In this document: positions 49,385 through 61,200 of the stretch, in pieces
Layout of the letters: each line of letters opens with the position of its first letter
How positions within the stretch are numbered: position 1 is the first letter of the stretch
Assembly (NCBI RefSeq): GCF_910592395.1
Contig: NC_088321.1
Location: forward strand, 3,598,001 to 3,662,000
Direction: 5' to 3'
From: Lineus longissimus
Taxonomy: Eukaryota; Nemertea; Pilidiophora; Heteronemertea; Lineidae
DNA: 64,000 nt
Notes under the pieces: generated by a model
What the model saw: only the letters and a program-made list of their open reading frames with translations
What the model was told of the DNA's origin: nothing
Databases searched by the model: none
Made by a program: the position numbers and the translations under genes

Positions 49385-50035
49385 AGTTACAAGTCGTCAC
49401 TGACGAGTTATGAAAGTCGTCATTGTGATGAGTCATGTAAGTCATCATTGTGACGAGTTATGTAAGCCGTCATTGTGACGAGTTATGTAAGTCATCATTG
49501 TGACGAGTTATGTAAGTCATCATTGTGACGAGTTATGTAAGTCATCATTGTGACGAGTTATGTAAGCCGTCATTGTGACGAGTTATGTAAGTCATCATTG
49601 TGACGAGTTATGTAAGCCGTCATTGTGACGAGTTATGTAAGCCATCATTGTGACGAGTTATGTAAGTCCTCATTGTGACGAGTTATGTAAGCCATCATTG
49701 TGACGAGTTATGTAAGCCATCATTGTGACGAGTTATGTAAGCCGTCATTGTGACGAGTTATGTAAGCCATCATTGTGACGAGTTATGTAAGCCATCATTG
49801 TGACGAGTTATGTAAGCCATCATTGTGACGAGTTATGTAAGCCATCATTGTGACGAGTTATGTAAGCCGTCATTGTGACGAGTTATGTAAGCCATCATTG
49901 TGACGAGTTATGTAAGCCATCATTGTGACGAGTTATGTAAGCCATCATTGTGACGAGTTATGTAAGCCATCATTGTGACGAGTTATGTAAGCCATCATTG
50001 TGACGAGTTATGTAAGCCATCAAAGTGATGAGTTA
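49385..50035. repeat. minisatellite, 25-bp unit, about 26 copies
   Basis: Consensus GTAAGYCRTCATTGTGACG plus AGTTAT, repeated with no length changes; variation is almost limited to the CC/TC and A/G positions, and the TC and CC types are interspersed. It lies inside the mariner-like element, whose ends contain the related CGTCACTGTGCATAAGTCG. Confidence 0.95.
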
Positions 50036-50090
50036 TTTTACTCGTCCTACCTGTAAGTCATCATCAACATCTAAGTGCCAAGGGTGGCGA

Positions 50091-50482
50091 CTTACACGAG
50101 TTCTACTGTATCACAATGTTCTTGATATGATTACACAACCAGTCCATTGACTTTAAAGTAGGTATTAACTTACACGAGTTCTACTGTATCACAATGTTCT
50201 TGATATGATTACACAACCAGTCCATTGACTTTAAAGTAGGTATTAACTTACACGAGTTCTCCTGTATCACAATGTTCATGATATGATTACACAACCAGTC
50301 CATTGACTTTAAAGTAGGTATTAACTTACACGAGTTCTACTGTATCACAATGTTCTTGATATGATTACACAACCAGTCCATTGACTTTAAAGTAGGTATT
50401 AACTTACACGAGTTCTACTGTATCACAATGTTCATGATATGATTACACAACCAGTCCATTGACTTTAAAGTAGGTATTAAAC
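50091..50482. repeat. tandem array, 78-bp unit, about 5 copies
   Basis: CTTACACGAGTTCTACTGTA starts at 50091, 50169, 50247, 50325 and 50403. The first 20 bases are the end of the mariner-like terminal repeat; the rest (CACAATGTTCTTGATATG, CCAGTCCATTGACTTTAAAG) is its flank, so the duplicated unit straddles the transposon boundary. Confidence 0.93.
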
Positions 50483-51945
50483 CATACAAGTTTTGCATGT
50501 ATAAATCAATATCAAATTGAAACATCCTATCACGTTTCTGAAAATGTTTAACAAGAATATTGCATTAGGTCGGGGGGGGGGGGTAACCACTTGTCCAACC
50601 AAATGAACAACTGCACCAGTATTCCTGCGTTTGGTCTCGCGACGCCAACAACAGATTGACAGCGAGCCAAGGCCACTCACAGCCAGTAAAATCGCGAGGT
50701 TGTTCAGTCGGGTGGACTAGTGGGTAGTGCTGCCCCTCCCATAATATGAAAAGAGCAATCTCTAGTGAACTCACACAACTGTTTGACATGGGGGAGCCCC
50801 CCAAACCCCCGTCCTTCTGACATATATAGCCAGTACATTGGGGGATGAGTCCCCCAAACCCCCTCCCCCGTTCTCTGAAAGTGACAGGTTTTAGTCAGTA
50901 CATTGGGGGGAAGGCCCCCCCCCAACCCCACCCATTAGACTCTAAAAATAGAATTCCTTGGAGACGCTGAACAATAAGGCCCCATAAAGAAATAGTCCCC
51001 GCCCCGGTAGCTGTCTCATATCTGCTGGAAGAAGCAGCTATTTGTGGTGAAATAATAATTGAATGCATGTCATGACACCCAGGAGCTTTTTCTCATTTCT
51101 GAAACAGTTGCATGGTTGGAATGAATTTCCAAATCAGTCCGTCAAATCTCTATGCAAATGGAACATTATGACCACTCTATATTTGTGCAGTAGTGTTAAA
51201 ACTGACTTTTTTGAAGTAAAGTACGTAAATCGAGAAGAAGAGGACGTTTACTTCGTCTGCAATGAAATGTCACAACTGTCTCCGCCGACGTTGTTGTCCT
51301 GTATGTTCTAGCAGACGATTTTTAAAATCATGATGTCCCACACCCGCACTTCAGTGGCGCCGGTGTGAATAAATCTACTTGCGTGAATGGTCAATGGCTC
51401 ATGACGTCATGAAATAATTGCGTCACGAGGAAGGAAACAATGGGAATCATGGTAACTGTGGTTGCGGTGCGTCGTGAAAGCAGGATCGGCAAGCGCGGTC
51501 CGTATGGAATGCAACAAACTGTACCGGAACCGGAATTGTCATGGGTCTGCACAAATTTTTTCAGATTCGATGGACATGATGGATATATGAATTTTGTTTA
51601 CACTTTATACATACACGTAACCATTACACTCACTACGTTGTGTGAGTTATGAATTATTGAGTCTAGTGACACAGTGTTCCTTTACTTTCAGTAAGATTTT
51701 TTTTAAATTGCATTGAGATGAAACCTGTGCCACATTGTAGCCAATATCATATAGTTTCAAAAACAACAAGAATTAAAAAAGCTGTTGGTAAAATTTTGAG
51801 AAAACTGCATTTTTCCATTTCATGTACATTTTCCCATACATTGTATACATGCATTTCTCTTAAGTCAATCTTCCCATTTTTACTCATTTAACATGTTTAA
51901 ATGTGTCATTTGCACTAAAAAATCACTTTGTTTGTTTGTCCACAT
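50483..51945. other. no gene recognised; G/C-rich hairpins
   Basis: About 50790-50935 holds three units of the form GGGGGA...CCCCCCAAACCCCC with GTACATTGGGGG between, each able to form a hairpin. Plus frames at 51063-51311 and 51440-51652 show no known motif. The missing HECT C-lobe exons of the minus-strand gene were sought here without success. Confidence 0.4.
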
Positions 51946-51948
51946 GGT

Positions 51949-52152
51949 CAAAAGGAAAAGTAAATGATCATAACCAAAATGATTTACAAGAGTAATTAGA
52001 TATAAGCAGATTATACAAGGTGTTTAACTCTAATATTTGACTTTTAGCCATATTATGAAGGGAATATGGGAGTTAAACACCATGTCATCTCCTATTATCT
52101 TACCATTGTTGCAACACATTTTGGTGAAAATCATTTACTCTTCCTTTTGGCA
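51949..52152. repeat. foldback of about 200 bp
   Basis: TCAAAAGGAAAAGTAAATGA at 51949-51968 pairs with TCATTTACTCTTCCTTTTGG near 52131-52150; AAGGTGTTTAACTC pairs with GAGTTAAACACC, and CATATTATGAAGGGAATATG forms the loop. It lies just downstream of the last HECT exon seen. Confidence 0.65.
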
Positions 52153-52219
52153 AAAGAAAAAAATATTATTTAGTGCCGATGGGAAATATTGACATGCATC
52201 GCAATCTGTTTGCATTCAC

Positions 52220-55200
52220 CTTGAGCGTGATCGGATCTTTGAGTGTTGTATTCATAGTCTCTCTCAAGAGGAGGCAAGAGCTTTAAGAAAGAACTTGTGA
52301 TTATCTCCGAGTCCACATTCCGGTCAAACAGGGCACACAATGATGCCTTGCATAGGCTCATTGGGAAGTACCCCAACAACACGTAAGCGTGGCTGATGAT
52401 TTTCCCAATGATGGAGAAAACATCAGTGTCCATCACATCATGGTCCACTTTTGGGACCTTGGCATCACTCCCCTCAAAATACTTTGAGAGGGCAGCCTTC
52501 AGAAAACACGTAAACATCTCTCGGGACAAGCCATCCATATCCTCTGCAATGTTTTCTCCTTCGAACGTCATATTGATTCGATGGAAAGTCAGTTGGTCAT
52601 CACTCCTATAATAGTCCATCAGGTTTAAGATCGACTCACGGCTGATGAACATGTTCTTCTCCACACCAACTCGAATGAAGGTTTTTATCTCCATAGCTGT
52701 ACTTTGTAGATCTCCAAGACCTGAAGTGATAGAGTAAGTTAATCAAAGAAATTGCCAACTCTAAATTGTCAATAGACAAGGACATCCTTAAAGAGATCAG
52801 GGTTTTTCAGTGGCCTCAACAAGACCTGAATGAGATTGGGGATTCTGTGATATGCCATTAAGCTAAATGGACTGCCCATGACTTACAATGGCCATGTAAC
52901 TCGGGATAGAATCAGCATTCTCTACACACCAGTAGCAACTAAAATTGTTGAAATTAAATTGAAAGAAAACTTACAGGTTTTTGTGCAAACTGAACCAGTA
53001 GCAGTAGATTCATTCTCCTCTTCATTTTTGTCCATTTCCTCCTCATCCAAAGATTCCACATCCTAGAATAACAATGACATGCTAGAAGTGGAAGAATGGA
53101 TCAGCTTTAAAAAATAGATTACTAACACGGGGTATTTATATAGGGCTCTATTACTCATCAGGTGAGTATGCTGCTTTCAATGAGTGCATTGCCAGGTGGG
53201 TCTTTAGGAAAGAAGTATGCAAGTGATTCTGTTCTTTCAATCCTCCACAACCTGGTTCAACATTGATCATGGTTGAGGCAACTGTCACAAAGATACTACC
53301 ATATAGTGGTTGCATCTAACGGTGGCCAGTGGAACCAGGCTGAGACTGGTCCAGCGACCGGGAAATCAATGAAAACTAGCAGTGGCGGAATAAGAAAAGA
53401 CTGGCGTTTGAATGTAGCCACTGCTTAAAGGAGTGTAGGTAAGCTTAGGCTTAGGCTTTTATTCACTAGGCCAAGGGTAGTTCTCTGCCAATCCCAACTT
53501 ACCCTAAATCAACATCTGTGCCAAGAATGCATACAGAGGGCTTTTTTATAGACATCATACATAAAGAGACCGAGATCAACAAATGAAATAAACTTACTGA
53601 AGACAATTGGCGATCATCATTATCTTTTATGTGCAGTGTGGTGTTTGATGTTATCCCAACCTCCTTCAGGGAGAGTTGATCCCGCTTCAGCTTTTCGCCA
53701 GCTAACATAAGTTCACAGCCCTGAACCTTGGTCGTTCCCTCAACAAAATAGAACAAGCTCTGAAAAGAGAAAATATACCCATAAATGGCGAGGCAGACGC
53801 AGAACACACAGTGCTGCAAGTGATGATGACTGTGCATTTCTGTAGACCCAGGTGAAAGTTCCCGTTTCAAGTTTCTGTACCTACTCTCTACCACATCAAA
53901 CAGGATTTTACCAATATGGCTGACGCTGAGACAGTCAGGCCTTCTGGTGAGGAAATACAAATTGAAATATCTCATCCATTTTCTCATTCATGATATCAAT
54001 TCATTCATTCAGGGCTGTGCACACCACAAACACACACAAATGAAGTTTTTGGCAACAAAGTTATTGAATGACACTCGTGGTAAGTTCCACCTCTTTTTTA
54101 TCCACTATCAAGAAGCAACATGGCTGGGTTCTGAGAGACGAGAGAGAAAGTTGTCACATACCAGGACAGTATCCGTTTCCCGGAATCACCTCGTTAAATT
54201 CGTTTCAGGGCACACAAATTTCACCTGGATACATCCCTCCTCATCTGGTTCTGGGCCCAGTTCTGCAAGCCTCTTTTCTGTCAGCTGAAGCACTAGAAAA
54301 CACTGTCAACTCTTGAGATTTAAATCGCACAATACTCTTTCTGATCCAGGTGCTAACTGTGAAGTGAGGACAAGAGGTCAAATGAAAAGTTGGTTAATCA
54401 CTTCTCTGAATATAATGCAATATCTGAAGGACCCCAAAAAATTGTTTCTCATTGACAAATCCATGTAGTTCTCCAACAAGGACTTCACCAAGCCAGTCAA
54501 CTGGATCAAACAGGGGGCTAAATTTGGCCTAACTAGCTGTCGATACCTATCAAACGGTGTGAAGTACACCAGTTTTAAGTTCCAGTGTATGTGAAATTCT
54601 AAATAATTGATTCCTGATTTCCAGATTCCATCTTTACTGATTTCAGGCTTGCATTGGTCGCGTCCTCTTCTAACCTTCACATTAGCAAGCGGCCGATAGC
54701 ATTTTCAGGTTTGGTTCAGATTCTGAGGAGTCACACTGGACCAGCCAATCATATCACGATATCTGTTACAATGTACCATGACCTGCCAATCAAACCATGA
54801 TCAAACCGAGCGGCAGCAAAATTCTTTTGAAGTCTGACCCCGTTTTCTCTTTGATTGTTATTATCGTGCTTTTGAAGTCTCAGTCAGCGTCTTCTGATTG
54901 GTCGCAAACAATTCAGCGCAAAGATTAGACGGGCTCAGCGATTGGTCCTTTCAGAACGTAGTGAGGAGTAAGCAGACAAAGAATTATGTGAGGAGTTAGT
55001 CAGAACTATGTGAGGAGTTAGGCAGAATTATGTGAGGAGTTAGGCAGAATGTATGTATGTATGTGCGTATGTATGTATGTTTTTACCATATTTAAATTTA
55101 AGCGCCCTTTTCAGATTAAATCCGTTCAAAGGCGCTTTTACAATATTTATAACAAAATTACAATCGAAAAAAGATGGGTCTTGAGCATCGTTTTAAATGA

Positions 55201-58200
55201 TGCAAGGCTCTTTGCCTGCCGGACCTCAAAAGGGAGCCCATTCCACAAAACAGCTGTGGAGAATGAGAAGCAGCACTCCCCATATTTGCTCCGGGCCCTT
55301 GGAAGTACTAGTCTATTGTCATCAGCCGACCGAAGGTCTCTTCCAGGCCTATAGATATTGACCAGGCTTGACAAGTAGCCAGGCGCTATTCCATGCACAC
55401 ATTTGAAAACGTGCATGAGGATTTAATAGTTCACCCTCTGCTCAACCGGCAACCAGTGGAGCTCACGTAGTACAGGGAAGATGTGGTCTCGACGCTTGGT
55501 GCACGTGATGATGCGGGCCGCCATGTTCTGCACCCTCTGCAACTTGTTCATAAGGTCTTTTGAAATGCCATAGAGCAGTGAATTGCAGTAATCCAGCCTT
55601 GATGTGACTAGGCCGCACACTAGTGAACGGGTTGCAGAAGTGTTGAGATACTGACGGATCAGTCCAATATTCCTTAGTTGGGCGTAGGCCGACCTACAGA
55701 CAGCATTCACCTGTGCTTCCATGTTCATTTTCTTGTCAAACATCACCCCCAAATTTCTTACGCATGCCACAGAGTCAAAATACAAATTGAAATATCTCAT
55801 CCATTTTCTCATTCATGATATCAATTCATTCATTCAGGGCTATGCACACCACAAACACACACAAATGAAGTTTTTGGCAACAAAGTTATTGAATGACACT
55901 CGTGGTAAGTTCCACCTCTTTTTTATCCACTATCAAGAAGCAACATGGCTGGGTTCTGAGAGACGAGAGAGAAAGTTGTCACATACCAGGACAGTATCCG
56001 TTTCCCGGAATCGCCTCGTTAAATTCGTTTCAGGGCACACAAATTTCACCTGGATACATCCCTCCTCATCTGGTTCTGGGCCCAGTTCTGCAAGCCTCTT
56101 TTCTGTCAGCTGAAGCACTAGAAAACACTGTCAACTCTTGAGATTTAAATCGCACAATACTCTTTCTGATCCAGGTGCTAACTGTGAAGTGAGGACAAGA
56201 GGTCAAATGAAAAGTTGGTTAATCACTTCTCTGAATATAATGCAATATCTGAAGGACCCCAAAAAATTGTTTCTCATTGACAAATCCATGTAGTTCTCCA
56301 ACAAGGACTTCACCAAGCCAGTCAACTGGATCAAACAGGGGGCTAAATTTGGCCTAACTAGCTGTCGATACCTATCAAACGGTGTGAAGTACACCAGTTT
56401 TAAGTTCCAGTGTATGTGAAATTCTAAATAATTGATTCCTGATTTCCAGATTCCATCTTTACTGATTTCAGGCTTGCATTGGTCGCGTCCTCTTCTAACC
56501 TTCACATTAGCAAGCGGCCGATAGCATTTTCAGGTTTGGTTCAGATTCTGAGGAGTCACACTGGACCAGCCAATCATATCACGATATCTGTTACAATGTA
56601 CCATGACCTGCCAATCAAACCATGATCAAACCGAGCGGCAGCAAAATTCTTTTGAAGTCTGACCCCGTTTTCTCTTTGATTGTTATTATCGTGCTTTTGA
56701 AGTCTCAGTCAGCGTCTTCTGATTGGTCGCAAACAATTCAGCGCAAAGATTAGACGGGCTCAGCGATTGGTCCTTTCAGAACGTAGTGAGGAGTAAGCAG
56801 ACAAAGAATTATGTGAGGAGTTAGTCAGAACTATGTGAGGAGTTAGGCAGAATTATGTGAGGAGTTAGGCAGAATGTATGTATGTATGTGCGTATGTATG
56901 TATGTTTTTACCATATTTAAATTTAAGCGCCCTTTTCAGATTAAATCCGTTCAAAGGCGCTTTTACAATATTTATAACAAAATTACAATCGAAAAAAGAT
57001 GGGTCTTGAGCATCGTTTTAAATGATGCAAGGCTCTTTGCCTGCCGGACCTCAAAAGGGAGCCCATTCCACAAAACAGCTGTGGAGAATGAGAAGCAGCA
57101 CTCCCCATATTTGCTCCGGGCCCTTGGAAGTACTAGTCTATTGTCATCAGCCGACCGAAGGTCTCTTCCAGGCCTATAGATATTGACCAGGCTTGACAAG
57201 TAGCCAGGCGCTATTCCATGCACACATTTGAAAACGTGCATGAGGATTTAATAGTTCACCCTCTGCTCAACCGGCAACCAGTGGAGCTCACGTAGTACAG
57301 GGAAGATGTGGTCTCGACGCTTGGTGCACGTGATGATGCGGGCCGCCACGTTCTGCACCCTCTGCAACTTGTTCATAAGGTCTTTTGAAATGCCATAGAG
57401 CAGTGAATTGCAGTAATCCAGCCTTGATGTGACTAGGCCGCACACTAGTGAACGGGTTGCAGAAGTGTTGAGATACTGACGGATCAGTCCAATATTCCTT
57501 AGTTGGGCGTAGGCCGACCTACAGACAGCATTCACCTGTGCTTCCATGTTCATTTTCTTGTCAAACATCACCCCCAAATTTCTTACGCATGCCACAGAGT
57601 CAAAATACAAATTGAAATATCTCATCCATTTTCTCATTCATGATATCAATTCATTCATTCAGGGCTATGCACACCACAAACACACACAAATGAAGTTTTT
57701 GGCAACAAAGTTATTGAATGACACTCGTGGTAAGTTCCACCTCTTTTTTATCCACTATCAAGAAGCAACATGGCTGGGTTCTGAGAGACGAGAGAGAAAG
57801 TTGTCACATACCAGGACAGTATCCGTTTCCCGGAATCGCCTCGTTAAATTCGTTTCAGGGCACACAAATTTCACCTGGATACATCCCTCCTCATCTGGTT
57901 CTGGGCCCAGTTCTGCAAGCCTCTTTTCTGTCAGCTGAAGCACTAGAAAACACAGTCAACTCTTGAGATTTAAATCAATACTCTTTCTGATCCAGGTGCT
58001 AACTGTGGAGTGAGGACAAGAGGTCAAATGAAAAGTTGGTTAATCACTTCTCTGAATATAATGCAATATCTGAATGACCCCAAAAAATTGTTTCTCAGTG
58101 ACAAATCCATGTCGTTCTCCAACAAGGACTTCACCAAGCCAGTCAACTGGACCAAACAGGGGGCTAAACTTGGCCGAACTAGCTGTCGATACCTATCAAA

Positions 58201-61200
58201 CGGTGTGAAGTACACCAGTTTTAAGTTCTAGTGTATGTGAAATTCTAAATAATTGATTCCTGATTTCCAGATTCCATCTTTACTGATTTCAGGCTTGCAT
58301 TGGTCGTGTCCTCTTCTAACCTTCACATAAGCAAGCGGCCGATAGCATTTTCAACGTGTACACATTTGGAGGAGCGTTGGTTGAGATTCTGAGGAGTCAC
58401 ACTGGACCAGCCAATCATATCACGATATCTGTTACAATGTACCATGACCTGCCAATCAAACCATGATCAAACCGAGCGGCGGCAAAATTCTTTTGAAGTC
58501 TGACCCCGGTTTCTCTTTGATTGTTATTATCGTGCTTTTGAAGTCTCAGTCAGCGTCTTCTGATTGGTCGCAAACAATTCAGCGCAAAGATTGGACGGGC
58601 TCAGCGATTGGTCCTGTCAGAACGTAGTGAGGAGTAAGCAGACGAAGAATTATGTGAGGAGTTAGGCAGAATTATGTGAGGAGTTAGGCAGAATTATGTG
58701 AGGAGTTAGGCAGAATTATGTGAGGAGTTAGGCAGAATGTATGTATGTATGTGTGTATTTAAATTTAAGCGCCCTTTTCAGATTAAATCCGTTCAAAGGC
58801 GCTTTCACAATATTTATAACAAAATTACAATCGAAAAAAGATGGGTCTTGAGCATTGTTTTAAATGATGCAAGGCTCTTTGCCTGCCGGACCTCAAAAGG
58901 GAGCCCATTCCACAAAACAGCTGCGGAGAATGAGAAGCAGCGCTCCCCATATTTGCTCCGGGCCCTTGGAAGTACTAGTCTATTGTCATCAGCCGACCGA
59001 AGGTCTCCTCCTGGCCTATAGATATTGACCAGGCTTGACAAGTAGCCAGGCGCTATTCCATGCACACATTTGAAAACGTGCACGAGGATTTTATAGTTCA
59101 CCCTCTGCTCAACCGGCAACCAGTGGAGCTCACGTAGTACAGGGAAGATGTGGTCTCGACGCTTGGTGCGCGTGATGATGCGGGCCGCCACGTTCTGCAC
59201 CCTCTGCAACTTGTTCATAAGGTCTTTTGAAATGCCATAGAGCAGTGAATTGCAGTAACCCAGCCTTGATGTGACTAGGCCGCACACTAGTGAACGGGTT
59301 GCAGAAGTGTTGAGATACTGACGGATCAGTCCAATATTCCTTAGTTGGGCGTAGGCCGACCTACAGACAGCATTCACCTGTGCTTCCATGTTCATTTTCT
59401 TGTCAAACATCACCCCCAAATTTCTTACGCATGCTACAGAGTCAATGATAGAGTCACCAACATTCACCGAAACGTGATCCAGGGTCTTGGAACGATGAGT
59501 GGATGCAAAGAGTGCCACCTCCGTCTTGTCGTCGTTCTTTTTCAGCATGTTCTCCTTCAACCAGGAACCATTGTCAGTAATGCATAAGTCAAGACAGTCA
59601 AGTGTAACTTCCTGTACTTGTGGGATCCCCGGATTAAAAGAGTCATAAAGCTGTGCATCGTCTGCATAAAAATGATGACCTGGGCCATGGTTTCTTGTTA
59701 TGTTGCCGAGTGGTTTTGTGTACATGCAGTACATTTTTGGACCCAACACCGACCCCTGCGGAACACTACAATATTTTAAGAGAACGAGAAAGAGATCTTT
59801 GACGATCAATAACGACAGTCTGATACCTGTCATCAAGATATGATGCAATCCAGGCAAGAGCAGAGCCAGTGATGCCAAATAACTGTTCAAACCTTTTTTA
59901 GAAGGATCTTATGGTCAATGGTATCGAAGGCTGCAGAGAGGTCGATCATGACAAGCACTGTCACATCACCCCTGTCCAAACTACCAAGGATGTCGCTCTG
60001 AACCCTTAGTAGAGCGGTCTCTGTTGAGTGACCTCTTCGGTAGGCGGACTGCATTTCTTCATGCAGCGAGTTGGACAGGAGGTGATGTTCGAGGCGGGCA
60101 TCAACGACCTTCACCACAACCTTCGACACTAAGGGTAGGTTTGACACAGGGCGGTAGTTTTTGAGAATGTCAGAGTCCAGACTTGGCTTCTTTAGTAGAG
60201 GCCGAATGAGCGCAGATTTAAAAGCGCGGGGAACACAGCTAGCTTTTAGTGATGCATTTATTATGGCAGTCAGTGTTGGAAGCAGTTCATCAATGCAGAG
60301 TTTAAGAAGCCATGTTGCAACTGAATCCAGTTCACAGGATTTCGAGGGGGATTTCATCACAATCCTTCTGACCTCCTCCTCTGTGGCTGGTGGCAAATTC
60401 ATACAGCATTACTAACCTGACTTAGTTCTTCTCCTTGTCCTCCTTTCAGTGCGTGCAATCTGGAGGTTTAGGCGAGCAACCCTTCTTCAATTGGCCTGAA
60501 ATTGAACATTTCATAGGGTCAAGAAACTGTGTGGAATAATAGAAATGAAACAACACTGGAAAATAATCGCTCGCATATTTCGACCAATTCAATTAGGTCT
60601 AATCGCCAACGTTCTTGTCTAATGCAGATATTGGAGGCAGAGAGACCCCCCCCTCTCTACGGGCTGAATCTCTGCAGAGTACATTGCTTGCCTGAAGTTC
60701 CTTAGAAATAATTTTCTGATTTGTCACCATACTGAATATCAGACCAATCCCACTTTTAAAGGAACCTTCCTCATTAACAATGCCACAACGCTCCGACAAC
60801 AATAGCTGGTAGAGCATTTTGGGTATAGAGGGGTAATAGCTGATAATCATGGATTTGCATCTTACCTTTTCACCATCTACAATCATACTTTCCATATATT
60901 CCATATCTTGAATAACACAAATGTTTTCTGTTGCTGTTCTTGGATGGTGCTGCAAGGCAAGAAACACGTCTCATCAGAGAAATGTTAAACATTATTCAAC
61001 TGTTAGTGTTCAGTTCACTCTGTCTGAGTAAACGAAACAATAACAGTCATCTTACAAATTGTCTCATCAAGATCACCTCAAGCACATCCTTTAAAGCTGA
61101 CCTGCATGCTTTCTCAGTGACAAATTGGCCACAATAAAAACACCAACAGGTACTTCCTTGACCTTTGGCCCCTGGTGGCCAGAAGGTGAATCATATGAGG

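Larger units (their letters stand above)
48672..50110. mobile_element. mariner-like TIR element holding a 25-bp satellite
   Basis: ACAGTAGAACTCGCATAAGTCG near 48672-48693 is mirrored by CGACTTACACGAGTTCTACTGT at about 50089-50110, with TA outside the right end. CAGT-type ends suggest Tc1/mariner. No transposase inside: the interior is a TTAA foldback and a 25-bp array whose motif is a variant of the sub-terminal sequence. Confidence 0.65.

Noticed and set aside
49385-50035. CRISPR-like array
   Set aside because: 25-bp units are directly adjacent with no spacers; this is a minisatellite in an animal genome.
51395-51420. Promoter with CRE-type palindrome (CATGACGTCATG) before the frame at 51440
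   Set aside because: Palindrome is real, but the following frame is short and unrecognised and no other promoter element is evident.
58010-58231. 73-codon plus-strand frame in unit C
   Set aside because: Interrupted in units A and B, opposite strand to the host gene, no recognised motif; most likely intron or old repeat sequence.
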